This document shows positions 42,887 to 53,793 of a stretch of 53,793 nucleotides of DNA, in pieces; position 1 is the first letter of the stretch; each line of letters starts with the position of its first letter. The translations under genes and the position numbers were made by a program. Source of the stretch: Reclinomonas americana ATCC 50394 (taxonomy: Eukaryota > Jakobida > Jakobea > Jakobida); contig PS015169.1 in assembly GCA_048213135.1 (NCBI GenBank), positions 1 through 53,793 of the forward strand. Direction: 5' to 3'. A model generated the notes under the pieces. The model made no database searches. It had not been told where the DNA came from and worked only from the letters and a program-made list of their open reading frames with translations.

Positions 42887-45800
42887 ATGAGTCTCTCCTC
42901 ATACTCATCCATCTCCGACAGCAGCAGTGGCACACAATCAACCACCGTCTCCTCCATTCCCGCCAACGCCATGGGCGCCAGTGCATACTCAGGTATCCCT
43001 TCCTCTTCTCATCTTTCCTTGTTTTTCGCGCGCTCTCACTCTCTCTGTGTTTCCCGCGCGCGCGCGCAAAGACGCCACTGTGAACCTCTCCGATGCCACA
43101 GCACCTCCGCGCCACTCTCTCCTCTCAGGCGACTCGCCTCCATCGTACGCGCCTCTGGTCAATCCACTCACCGGGCAAGTCATCAGTCCACTGACTGCGA
43201 CCTCGGCCTCGTTCTCCACTCCTCCTCGGCCTTCCTCTCAACACCACCACCACCACCACCAGCAAAGACCTTCAATGGACTCCACGAGTGATCACATGCT
43301 GAGCGAGGACGATGATGATGATGATGATGATGAAGAGCAACAGCCTCCTGCGCAACTCGAGTACTCGATTGACACATTGTCGCGAGTTGCGTCTCTTTCT
43401 TGTGTTGGTGAGTGGCATTATGTGTTAATGGGTGGATGTGGGGCAGGTGATCCCGGAGGAGTTCTCGTTTGATCAGCAGACGGCGCGGGAACAGCTGTTT
43501 TTGTTGCAGGAGAGGCGCATGGCGAGCTTGGAGGATATGGTGAGGGATCCGTCCAAGCTGGTGACGCCGCCGGAGGGGATGAGGGGGGAGAGAGTGGTGG
43601 TGAGTGGGGGGAAGGGGGGAAGGGGAGAAGGGGAAGGGGGGAAAGGGGGAAGGGGGGCGAAGGGAATGGGAAAGAAACAAGGGAGTCATAGTGGCTCTTC
43701 AAGGCGAGTGCAGCATCAGAGGAGAAGGCGAGGCTGTGTAGGAAGAGCGACTGAGGAATGAGTGAGAGAAGGACTCTGGAGAATGAGGAGAAGCAAGAGA
43801 CAGGGGCAGGGGAGAAAGGGAGAACAGAGAGGAGCTGGGGACTGTTTGTGACCTCCACGGCTGCTTCCCTCTCAGCGTGAGATGATGATGGGCAGTGCAT
43901 CGATTCTCTCCCTTTTCTTCTTTATCTTCTTATTCTTCTTCATCGTCAAGACTCTTGGGAATGAGGAGAAGCAAGAGTGAGTGCAGTAACAGGTGAAGTT
44001 GAGCTGCTGAAAGGGAGAAGGCGAGCGAAGCAGCAGCAGAGCAGACAGGGAGGCTGTGTTGGAAGAGGGGCTGAGGAGTGACTGAGGAGAAGAAAGACTG
44101 TTGGGGAACGAGGAGAAGCAGAGTCAGAAGCAGGGAGTGAGAGATATTGACTGTCGGAGGCGAGCAGGGGAGAAAGGGAGAGCAGCGCAGGGGGGAGCTG
44201 GGGAATGTTTGTGAACTCTACGTCTGATTTCCTCTCAGCGTGAGATTATGATGGACAGTGCATCGTTTGTCTCCCTTGTCTTCTTTATCTTCTTCTTCTT
44301 CTTCTTCTAGACTCTTGGGAATGAGGAGAAGCAAGAATGAGTGCAGGAACAGGTGAAGTTGAGCTGCTGAAAGGGGGGAGGCGAGCGAAGAAGCAGCAGA
44401 GGAGACAGGGACACAACGCAGGAGGAGGGGCTGAGGTGACAGACAGACTATTGGGAATGAGGAGAAGCAGAACAGGTGAAGTGGATGCTGCAGAATGGGA
44501 GAGACACAGAGAGTCTCTGGGAGGCGAGCGAAGCAGTAGCTGAAGAGAACGAGAGGCAGGACCTGGGAATTGTTGACTTAGAGAATGACTCTGGGGGAAT
44601 GAGGAATGGGGCTGCTGAAAGGGACAGAAAGACGGACTCTTGGAGTCACGAGTGCAACAGAGGGGGACAGCGCCCTGTAAGGTTGCAATCGTGTTGACTT
44701 CACGCTGCCTCACAGCTATGGCGCGACTCGGATGCCGGTGCCTCGTCCAACGGCGAGGATCGAAGCGGCAGTGCTGGACGATCGGCGTCGCGGCAACGCG
44801 ATGGCAGCGATTCGGGATCGGTGTGTGGCTGCCGATTGTTGTTTACTGTCGGCGACGACTGCAGTGCTGACGAGTATTTGTGTGCGTGCAGTTGTCATCG
44901 CGGAGCACTCTAGAGGCTGGCGTGCAGACAGACATTTCCGTGTCGCCGGTGGTGAGTCTGTCATTGTGAAACTCCACTGTTCCATCGGCTGCTCTGACAA
45001 CGTGCTCTGTGCTGCAGGCGGTTGCTCCGCTGCCTCCCGCCGTCGGCTCTCCCTCCATGGCGTTCACGCCACCGGCCGACAATAGTCGAGCGCCGCCGTT
45101 CTCCGACCTGCCAAACTTGTCGCCCATTCGGAGGTGGGCAACGAGACTTGCATCGTGAATATCTCGTGTCGCTGATTGTCTCTTGTTTATCGCTCGGGCA
45201 GCGACGGAAGCTCGCCGATCGTGCGTGTACGAACACCGATCTCATCCCCGTGGAATCGCCTGCCGCCTCGTAGTCCCGCACGATGTTGCGTACAAGAAGC
45301 AGTTGTGATGGCACTGCGCCAGATTTTCTCATCATGCTTTCCATCGCAGCTGCTTCTGTCTCGAAACAACTGCGGTTCCAGCTTCCCGACGATCACTCAC
45401 ATACACCACGTTGCGTCCCCGCTCCACCTCACACTCTCCACTCTGTGTGTGACCTGACTCGTGTGTGACTTGCAGCGTCTCCAAACACGCCCTCGCCCGG
45501 ACCAGCACTGGAGTACGGCGGCATGGACGATCGGTCACCACCAAAGCCGTCGCTGAGCCCCGTGGGCGACCCTTTCGGTCTCTCGTCCATGCGTCAAGTG
45601 CAGCAGCTGCAACCGCAGCCGCAGCCGTCACAGTCGCTCTCCGCTTCTGCTGCTCGTCAGTCCACCCTGTGTTCGTGGGACGTGTCGTCTCTGCAGTCAA
45701 TGTCGGTGTCACACGTTCCGCAACCCGGCGTGGACTCGACTTCAATGCATCAGTCGCCTCCGCCACTGCCACCGCGACAGCAACAGCCGGCGCCCCCCGT

Positions 45801-46426
45801 ACGCCAAACACAACCACCGCCACCGCATCATCATCATCATCATCATCACCAGCGTCGATCGAGTCGTGCCCCACCACCCGAAGCCGCGCATCTGTACCGC
45901 TCATTGTCGTCAGCAATGTCGGACGACTACACGGAGGAGCACTATGACGAGGTGATCATGCCTCTTCCCCTTTTCCTTCCCCTTCCCCCACCCCCCTTCC
46001 CCCATGTCGCTCATCTGTCTCATGCAGGCCTCTCCCGCTCGAACCGGCTGGCCTCAATTCTCGGTCGATTCGTCGTCGTATGGCACGGCGGATTGGAGTC
46101 GTCGGTCGTCAACATCGGCCAACGGGACGTTCAACAACGGCGTTGCGCTGCAGTATGCCGCCTCTCCGCAGAAGGCACATGCAGTGCCGCAGACGGATTA
46201 CAGCTGGCACGAGCAGCAGCAGCGGAGGCACATGGCGGCGTTGGTGGCCGCGCAGCGCAAGGCAGAAGCTGCCATGGTGGCGCACCGCCGTCGGTTACTG
46301 CAAGCCGCCGAGGCTGCAGAGATTGCCAACGACCGCGACGCACTGACGCAACGGACGCCGCTCAGTCCGGCCGGGTACGCTTTCCTGCGCGACCGCTTGG
46401 TGAACAGTTTGAGGGGCAACTCATGA
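42887..46426 (+). CDS. Unrecognised, largely disordered protein
   Basis: Start MSLSSYSSISDSSSGTQS at 42887-42889. Clear exons: to about 42990; 43072-43405 (SPPSYAPLVNPLTGQVIS, a His run, an acidic run of Asp/Glu); 43447 to about 43600 (IPEEFSFDQQTAREQLFLLQ, the only helical part here); 44716-44819 (LWRDSDAGASSNGEDRSG); about 44892-44951; 45019-45134; 45202 onward; 45478-45951 (Pro/Gln/His-rich); 46028-46426. The last exon ends with a helical stretch (EQQQRRHMAALVAAQRKAEA) and AFLRDRLVNSLRGNS. The junctions between 43600 and 44716 and around 45290 are not resolved. Composition is Ser/Pro/Gln/His/Asp; SPPSYAPL might be a PY-like motif. I recognise no domain. Confidence 0.55.
43770..44600. repeat. 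Tandem repeat with 360-bp period inside an intron of the disordered-protein gene
   Basis: ACTCTTGGGAATGAGGAGAA occurs at 43951 and exactly 360 bp later at 44311, and shorter variants occur near 43779, 44099 and 44449. CTCTCAGCGTGAGAT occurs at 43871 and 44234. Units carry GAGCTGCTGAAAGGG and GGCGAGCGAAG. The last unit is truncated. Confidence 0.85.
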
Positions 46427-47007
46427 ATATAGTCGACAATTAATGATGGGGCTGGATAACAGCTGCAGAGTACACTTGAGATTGAGCAAAGGGGCGTGGG
46501 AGGGTCGGCGGCAGGCCACCGTGTGCACTCTCTTATTCGTGGTCGGCGGTCGAAACGCAGCCGGGTGAGGTCTGAATCATGCGCTTGCAGCACGACCACT
46601 GCGCGTGAGAGATGGTGAGTAGGCGACTACACAAGAGCGCACTGGAAGCAAGGAATGCGACGCACTCGCTGCAGGGGAGGGACAAGAGAGCGGAGTGAGT
46701 TGCAACGACAAATGCATGAGAATGCAGTTTGGAATACGCAACATACTGCAGTCGGTATCCAACGAGGCGAGACGCAAGAGGGGAAAGGGAAGTGAGTTAA
46801 TGATACAGGAACGCGGGCAAGCAACAGACGCACATTCTGCGATGAGGGCGAGCGATGAGTGGAAAGCGCAGATAATGAAAGGATGAATGCGAGCGTGCAC
46901 GATACCTTCCATTCGCCCGTGTGTCGCACGCACGCTGGATTGGAACGTTCCTGGCCACAGCGCGAGCACTACACGTCGCACACGCATCGCAATGTCAGCA
47001 TGATACG
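46427..47007. other. Intergenic 3'-to-3' region
   Basis: 581 bp between convergent genes (stops at 46426 and 47008). I see no supportable exon, repeat or RNA gene. Confidence 0.5.
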
Positions 47008-48021
47008 CTATATGTGCGAGACGGCTAGCGAGCGACAAACCGTGCCCGTCGCCGCGCTGCCTCCCGCTGCTGCCGACGATGCTGCAGATGATGACGAGGA
47101 CGATGTTGCCACAGCGGTCACGGTCGGGGGTGCCACTGGCGGGAATGGCTGGTGCGGGGTCAAGAGGGGGGCGGGACTCACGGCCGGTCGTCCCTGATGT
47201 GCATACAAACAAGCGCAGAATGTCAACCGCATGTGGAACAGGAAAACAGCCACACTCGTCTCTTTTGGCACACTCACCAACAGCAGTCTCTCCAGCTGGT
47301 CGGCGGCGCCGGTCGGCGGCTCAGCCACCTTTTCGGGGTTGAGAGTGACGGTCAGTTGGCTGTCGTCGAGAGTGAGGATCATCGGAGCCTGCAGAACCCC
47401 ATGAGCGATCCGTGAGTGCACGATGTCGACGATGGCAGACGCAACTTCGGCCTCCAAATCAGGCTGCACGCAGATCGGTCGGTCGCCGAGTCGGCCCTGG
47501 AATCGCGGCACCGATAGCACGCGGCAAATGCTGTGAAATAGTCAGACAAGGTCTGGATCGCCCCCTCTCTCTCTCTCTCCTCACTCCACGCAACTCGGCG
47601 ACGACGCGATGCACGGTCGGATACAAAATGTCGCCGAGGTGAGGCACGAGAGAGGCCGGTGACAGTGTGGCAAATGATACAGTGTCGACGACCAGCTGGC
47701 CACCAATGCCGGCCGCCTGCATCTCTTGCCGCGCACGCACCAGACTGGACACGTGAGCGGCCAGCGACGGACGCGCCAGCACCAAATGCTCCTTGTCGCC
47801 CTGAATCAGCTGGCTGGCCGGTCCGCGACCAATGTCGTCGCGCAGACTGTTAATGGCGTCGGCCTAAATGAAGGAGAGGAATGAGTTGAGAGGCGGGGGG
47901 AGGTGAGAAAAGGGCAAAACTGGGCGCACCCATTGCTGCGATTCGGCGGCGGTTCGACCTGCAAGGAACAAGAGAGCGCGGGTTGGTGAAAGAGGAGGGA
48001 AAAGGGAGGAGAGAGGAGAAG

Positions 48022-48067
<46 letters not shown>

Positions 48068-49402
48068 ATGCACGTAGTAGGTGCGATCGCCAGTGACCAG
48101 GTGCAGCACAAAGGCGCACCCCGGCAGCGTGTCGGACACCTGCGGTCCGTCGACTTGCACGAGGTCGGTGACGGGGATGCTTCGGCGGGGTTTCGACTGG
48201 GGGGAAGAGATGGGGAATGGGTGGATGAGGGGGAAAGGGAAAGGGATTGGGGCAAAGGGGTAAGGGGAAAGGGGGCGAAGGAAAAGGGAGCGGAGGGGTG
48301 GGGAGAAGAACAAGGAGAAGGGGGAGGAGAACAAGAAGAAGACTGAGAGGAAAAGGAAGAGAAGAAGAAGAATACATGTGAGAACAACAACAACAAGAAG
48401 AAGAAGAAGAAGAAGAAGAAGAGAGAGACGACGTAGAGACGTAGACGNNNNNNNNNNNNNNNNNNNNNNNNNNNNNNNNNNNNNNNNNNNNNNNNNNNNN
48501 NNNNNNNNNNNNNNNNNNNNNNNNNNNNNNNNNNNNNNNNNNNNNNNNNNNNNNNNNNNNNNNNNNNNNNNNNNNNNNNNNNNNNNNNNNNNNNNNNNNN
48601 NNNNNNNNNNNNNNNNNNNNNNNNNNNNNNNNNNNNNNNNNNNNNNNNNNNNNNNNNNNNNNNNNNNNNNNNNNNNNNNNNNNNNNNNNNNNNNNNNNNN
48701 NNNNNNNNNNNNNNNNNNNNNNNNNNNNNNNNNNNNNNNNNNNNNNNNNNNNNNNNNNNNNNNNNNNNNNNNNNNNNNNNNNNNNNNNNNNNNNNNNNNN
48801 NNNNNNNNNNNNNNNNNNNNNNNNNNNNNNNNNNNNNNNNNNNNNNNNNNNNNNNNNNNNNNNNNNNNNNNNNNNNNNNNNNNNNNNNNNNNNNNNNNNN
48901 NNNNNNNNNNNNNNNNNNNNNNNNNNNNNNNNNNNNNNNNNNNNNNNNNNNNNNNNNNNNNNNNNNNNNNNNNNNNNNNNNNNNNNNNNNNNNNNNNNNN
49001 NNNNNNNNNNNNNNNNNNNNNNNNNNNNNNNNNNNNNNNNNNNNNNNNNNNNNNNNNNNNNNNNNNNNNNNNNNNNNNNNNNNNNNNNNNNNNNNNNNNN
49101 NNNNNNNNNNNNNNNNNNNNNNNNNNNNNNNNNNNNNNNNNNNNNNNNNNNNNNNNNNNNNNNNNNNNNNNNNNNNNNNNNNNNNNNNNNNNNNNNNNNN
49201 NNNNNNNNNNNNNNNNNNNNNNNNNNNNNNNNNNNNNNNNNNNNNNNNNNNNNNNNNNNNNNNNNNNNNNNNNNNNNNNNNNNNNNNNNNNNNNNNNNNN
49301 NNNNNNNNNNNNNNNNNNNNNNNNNNNNNNNNNNNNNNNNNNAAGTAGAGAAGACGAAAGAAGAAGAACGTAAGAAGAAGAAAGAACGAAAGAAGAAGAA
49401 GA

Positions 49403-49434
<32 letters not shown>

Positions 49435-50318
49435 AGAAGAAGAAGAAGAAGAAGAAGAAGAAGAAGAAGAAGACGAGAGAAGAAGAAGCAGAAGCAGACA
49501 AAGAGTGCAAGGAGGAGAAGAGAAACAACACTGAGAAGGAGAAGGAGGAGGGGAGGGGGGAGAAGCAGTGGACATCAAAGACAATGAGCGGACAAGAGCA
49601 GCAACTGAGGACTCAACATCCGACTCGCTCTTGAAGTACGACAGATGCGTCGCAGTCAGCACAAAGAAGCGCTCTTTCCACGAGTGAACCACGCGACCTG
49701 GAAGAAAGAAAGGGAGAAATGCAATAATTAGTCACTGTCAGTGAGTGAGTGAGTGAGTGAGTGAGTGAGTGAGTGAGTGAGTGAGTGAGAGAGAGAAGAG
49801 TGAGAGACAGAGTGAGTGAGTGAGAGAGAGAGAGAGGGAGTGAGTGAGTGAGTGAGAGAGAGCAGAGTGTGTGTGAGCGAGCGAGAGAGAGCAGAGTGAG
49901 AGAGGGTGTGTGTGAGTGAGTGAGTGAGTGAGTGAGAGAGAGAAAGAGCAGAGTGTGTGAGTGTGAGAGAGAGAGAGAGCAGAGTGTGTGAGTGAGTGAC
50001 AGTGAGTGAGTGAGTGAGTGAGTGAGTGAGTGAGTGTGTGAGTGAGTGTGTGTGTGTGTGTGAGTGAGTGTGTGAGTGAGTGTGTGTGTGTGTGTGAGTG
50101 AGTGGGTGAGTGAGTGAGAGTGAGTGAGTGAGAGTGAGTGAGTGAGTGAGTGTGTGAGTGAGTGAGTGTGACTGCAGCTCCGAGCATCATTCAGCATCAT
50201 TCATGCAAGACAATAAAGAGAATGATTGACTGTTCCTTTGACACATACCTCGTTTGGTGAGGTTTCCACTCTTAATGGGCTCTTGTTTGCCCTTGAGCGC
50301 GCTTCCCTGTGAGCCCAT
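47008..50318 (-). CDS. PH-domain protein with unrecognised C-terminal domain
   Basis: Exons: 50249-50318, 49618-49697, 48067-48196, about 47931-47959, 47595-47863, about 47281-47527, 47008-47205. Start MGSQGSALKGKQEPIKSGNL. The PH domain runs over the first four exons: IKSGNLTKRG, RVVHSWKERFFVLTATHLSY, FKSESD, then after a 1.4-kb intron SKPRRSIPVTDLVQVDGP, FVLHLVTGDRTYYVHG, and the closing helix AAESQQWADAINSLRDD with the family Trp. PH domains bind phosphoinositides or proteins at membranes. About 170 residues follow (SLAAHVSSLVRARQEMQ, PRFQGRLGDRPICVQPDLEA, ILTLDDSQLTVTLNPEK) that I do not recognise, then a Pro/Ser/Ala-rich tail ending LAVSHI. Intron 2 holds an 895-N gap; intron 3 starts in (GT)n. 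Confidence 0.78.
48020..48066. repeat. (CA)n microsatellite at a donor site of the PH gene
   Basis: On the minus strand this is (GT)n beginning directly at the 5' splice site after CATG at 48067. Splicing to the next exon restores HGRTAAESQQW. Confidence 0.9.
48198..49617. other. PH-gene intron 2: purine-rich DNA, GAA repeats and 895-N gap
   Basis: Plus strand is AG-rich throughout, with (GAA)n on both sides of the gap 48448-49342 (near 48390-48420 and 49343-49480). On the sense strand it is a very long polypyrimidine intron. Confidence 0.85.
49740..50172. repeat. (GAGT)n satellite in PH-gene intron 1
   Basis: About 430 bp of GAGT/GTGA and GA/GT variants, entirely within the intron 49698-50248. 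The His/Ser/Leu/Thr-rich translations through it are artefacts. Confidence 0.95.
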
Positions 50319-50873
50319 TCCTTGCTATGCCCTTTCCGTCCGTCGCACAAAGAAACGAACACAAAGGACGAAATGCATTCGCACTCGTCACTGAGCTTCC
50401 TGCTTGGTGTTGGAGATAACGCGGAATAGAGAGGAGCACGATGCTCCTCTGAGAGGGTTGTTAGCATTTACAAGGAGCGACAATTCAACGTCGCGAAGTT
50501 GACGTCGCCAGATGACCCTTTTCGCCTCTCAGCTGCAACTCTTTGCGCTCTATGACCTCTGCACTGTCAACTAGGACCTCTTCAGTTCAACAACTCTTGT
50601 GAGTATTGGTGTTGACGTCGCGGTTTCGAGCTGTGTTTCTGTTTTTGACCTTTTGCCCTTGCATCCATGGCCCTTGATCTTTGGAGGTCCAGGCTACTCA
50701 GCCCCATTTCCTTTCCCCTTGTCCCTTCCCCTTTCACCGTCCCCCTTCTCCTTCCCATTCTCTTTCTGCACTTTCGTTTCTCTCTATCCATGCAGCGCGT
50801 TGTAAACTTTTCTCCTTCACGTTCATTTTTTCTTGATCCCGCCCGCAGCAGCAGCAGCTCTTCCGCGCTCCTC
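50319..50873. other. Intergenic: RPB1 3' flank and PH-gene promoter
   Basis: 555 bp with both genes on the minus strand. TTGACGTCGC occurs twice (near 50500 and 50611), a CRE-like core. No coding exon is supported; the CT-rich part near 50700-50780 is simple sequence. Confidence 0.45.
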
Positions 50874-53793
50874 TCACTCGTTGTTGGTGTTGGGTGAGTA
50901 TGTTGGGGAGGACGGGGAGTAGGCCGGGCTGCGACGAACAATTCGATGAGCGACATGAAGCGAGAAGGAAGGGGAGGAGAGAGAGTGTGCGTGCAAACCT
51001 CGACGGTGAGTACGCCGGGCTCGACGGGCTGTAGCGAGGTGACGATGGCGAGTAGGCTGGACTCGACGGACTGTAGCGCGGCGATGACGGCCTGTGGAGA
51101 AGAGTGAGTCGACTGCGATAAGCGACGAACGAACTCAATAGCACGCAACGAGTACTGCGGACTCGATGGCGAGTATTGCGGGCTGCAAGGGAAAAGAGAC
51201 GAGTTAGCATACATGGCGCTCTCAGATACGAAGAAGAAGTCACTGCAAGACGAAGAGAGACAAAGCCAACGAATATCACCCGCCCCTCTTTTTCCCTCCC
51301 CACGTACTCACCTCGACGGCGAGTACTGTGGTGAGGCCGGCGAATACTGCGGCGACGCTGGCGAGTACTGCGGTGAGGCTGGCGAGTATTGCGGCGAGGC
51401 CGGTGAATACTGGGGCGATGCCGGCGAGTATTGCGGAGACGAGGGTCCGTGGACCGGCGACGCGGGGGAATACTGAGGCGAGGCCGGACTGCGACCAACG
51501 ACCATCGTAAGAGTGAGAGAGAGGGCTGATTTGAACAGGGAAAAGAAGTGCTTCAAACCTGTACTGTGGACTGGCCGGCGAGTACCGCGGCGATGACGGC
51601 GAGTAGCGCGGTGATGCGGCACCACCGCCAGAGTGATACGGCGAGTACGCAGGACTGCCTGGCATGTAGCCCGGCGACGACGGCGCACTGCACAGAGAGT
51701 CAGTTGAGTGGATTCACGAAAAAACAACCAGAAATCGCAGTCACGCACTGATTCGGTGACGACATGTACGGACTGGAGGCTCCGGCTCCGTAGGGGCTCT
51801 GCGGCGCCGGCGAGAACATGGGGGCGTACGGTGAACCGGCGCCGGGCGTGAACATGACATTGTACGGCGTGCCGCCCGGCGTCTCGGAACCAATGTACGG
51901 AGTCACACCGCCCGGCGAGCGACCCGGCGTGCCCGGCGACATGGGGTAGTCGTACACATTCGAGCCCGACTCGCGCAGCATCATCTCCTCCGGCGGCAGC
52001 TCACCCTCGATGGCGTGGCGCATCTTGTCGAGGTCGAGCAGCAATTCGAAGGCACCCGTGCCTGCACGACAACATCAGATCAATAACCATGTCCCCATTT
52101 TCGCCCATTCCTTCACCCTCTGCACTCACCAATCGGAGCCGTCTTGCCCAGCATGACATTGGCCGACACACCCTTCAGCAAATCCACCTCAGCATACGCG
52201 GCGGCCTTCATGAGAATTTCCACACTCTCCTCGAATGTGGCCTTCATGAGGGGGCCAACGTTGCGCCGGTTGATTCCGTGACGCGTAATGGGCATGTAGC
52301 GGCCGGAGCTGGTCATTGTGTCGCACAGCACGGCCAAGTGGCGGTAGTTCACGTAGAGACCGTAGTTGCTGAGCACGGAACGAATCTCGTTCAGCAGCGA
52401 GCGGCGCGCCGCCTCAATGCCCAGCACCGTAAACATTTGCACAATGTCGTTGCAAATGGTGCGCTTGTGATCCACCATGCGGTGGCTCATGACCTTGAGC
52501 ATGTTGACGCCCTCCGTGTCCAGCACGAACTCCTTGTACTTTTGCTTGACGCCCTTGTCGTCAAACACCTCGCGGTCGGCCTTGCGCATAAACACCTTGC
52601 GAATGCCGTCAACGCCCTTGAGGTACAGGTTGTGGAGCAGGCGCGTTTCGATGCGCTTCAACATCTTCAGAGTCGGGTCGCCCATCGAGCTCTCCATCTC
52701 GTCCATGTCGGCACCGGCGCCCTTCTCCGCCGCACCCGTGTCGTTGATACGGATGCGGAGCACCTGATGGTCGTCGGCGCCCGGGTTCCTCGGGTACACA
52801 ATGTTGAGTGCACTGCCCCATTCGTTGTTGATGCGCGTCGCCACCAGATCAATGTCCATGCCACGGCCGTACAGCGTTTGGCCCTTGATGACCATGCGCA
52901 GCACCCATGGAGACAGGTTGGCCATTGATTCGTCCTGGGTGGGGGGAGGAGGAGGGGGTGGGGAAAGGGAGAGTGAGAGGGGGAGGGTGGGGAAAGGGGT
53001 GGGGAAAGAGAGAGGGAAAGAGGGAGGGGGAGAGAGAGATGGAAAGGGAGAGCGAGGGAGAGAGTGAGAGTAACGGCAAAGAGAGAGGGGGGAGAAGGAG
53101 AGAAATGGAGAAAGAGGGCAGTGAGAGCGCAGAGAAGACGAAAAAATAGAAGAGAAAGGCACGAATGTGAGAACGGGGCAGGGAGGACAGTGCATGCACG
53201 GAGGAGTGAAGCAGAAAATATTCAGAGCACATGCACACAGATCAAGACTGACGAGGGGGAGAGTGACAAAGAGAGATGAAAGGCACGAACGAGAGATAGA
53301 GAAGGTCAGAGAATACTGAGAGCACAGACCAAGACTGACAAGTAGTAAAGAGCTTCTGCACATTCGAAGCCTCACGCACATCATTGAGTTCAGCCCATGT
53401 CTCCACTGCCTCCTTGTCCTCAATGACCACAGTCGAGCGTGGATCGGGGTCGTAAAGAATCTCGGTAAAGGCCACCACGTCACGCAGCACCGTGTACTCG
53501 AGATCGGAGCGCGCGCGAGTCGCCTCTTCGTCGTCGAGCGCAAACTCGTCCTTCAAATACACGTTCATACCACTGGTCTTGACGTGCTGGTTGACGTTGA
53601 TCAATTCCTACAACAACGGAGAGCAACATGAGTTCATGATGGCTAGCTTCTCTGTCTCTCTCTCTCAATCCCCTCTCTCTCTCTCCCTTCCTTTCGCCCA
53701 ATCACGCACCTTCACACGCGGCACACCGAGTGTCACATTCTGCGCCGACACACCAGCCGAGTGGAACGTGTTGAGCGTCATCTGCGTGGCCGG
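50874..53793 (-). CDS. RPB1: RNA polymerase II largest subunit RPB1, C-terminal part with CTD (5' end outside window)
   Basis: Nine exons: 53710-53793, 53380-53607, 52130-52934, 51749-52061, 51559-51687, 51312-51488, 51150-51182, 50999-51091, 50874-50928. The first reads [20 protein letters not shown], the conserved trigger-loop/bridge-proximal region. Later landmarks are [70 protein letters not shown] and [20 protein letters not shown]. Then a Gly/Ser/Pro linker ([16 protein letters not shown]) and the CTD. About 18 heptads are visible: first mainly YSPASPQ, with one degenerate HGPSSPQ, then YSPSSP followed by Q/R/A/T. It ends YSPNTNNE. Ser2 and Ser5 are kept; Thr4 and Ser7 are absent. CTD exons are all phase 2 at both ends. 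Confidence 0.96.

Noticed and set aside
46577-47212. 211-residue minus-strand frame after the disordered gene
   Set aside because: Runs in a different frame through the last PH-gene exon and intergenic DNA; no domain.
49613-50200. Long His/Ser/Leu/Thr-rich frame
   Set aside because: Reading through (GAGT)n in a PH-gene intron; only the short PH exon at its end is real.

Overview
This is nuclear DNA of an intron-rich eukaryote. The evidence is many short GT-AG introns (mostly 50-100 bp), RNA polymerase II with a heptad CTD, a HECT ubiquitin ligase, a nuclear-speckle splicing regulator, and an intraflagellar transport gene. The last of these implies a ciliated or flagellated cell. Exons are GC-rich and introns are full of microsatellites. 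Large receptor-like adenylyl cyclases carrying TmcB-type TPRs and PAS domains suggest a free-living protist. I cannot assign the lineage from this window. Six N gaps (1253-1272, 6800-7074, 11552-11859, 17179-17388, 17782-17870, 48448-49342) sit in or beside simple repeats, and all but possibly 6800-7074 are clearly intronic.

Layout. 1-3976 (+): 3' part of a HERC-type HECT E3 ligase. 4119-6088 (-): unrecognised polyQ multi-pass membrane protein. About 7291-13474 (+): IFT139/TTC21B, complete at the C terminus, first exon(s) missing in a gap. 13618-18260 (-): His-rich protein with three repeats of a possible Mog1/PsbP-like module; a partial duplicate of its first exon lies just upstream. 18655-22132 (-): three tandem single-exon WD40 propeller paralogues sharing a C-terminal tail. 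22720-25029 (+): NSRP1/CCDC55-like splicing regulator. 25099-32875 (-) and 33248-42160 (+): a divergent, head-to-head pair of paralogous membrane adenylyl cyclases. 42887-46426 (+): long disordered protein. 47008-50318 (-): PH-domain protein. 50874-53793 (-): C-terminal part of RPB1 with its CTD.

The genes are packed closely: several convergent pairs end only 70-145 bp apart, and divergent pairs share promoter regions of about 370-590 bp. Most genes are housekeeping or ciliary. The most distinctive content is the cyclase pair, in which an N-terminal membrane bundle, a TmcB-type TPR region, two consecutive TM-sensor-TM units, a PAS domain and a single class III cyclase domain share one chain. 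Next come the WD40 trio, the His-rich triplicated-module protein, and the RPB1 CTD, which lacks Thr4 and Ser7. Exon boundaries were set by eye from splice signals, frame continuity and remembered family sequences; no searches were run.
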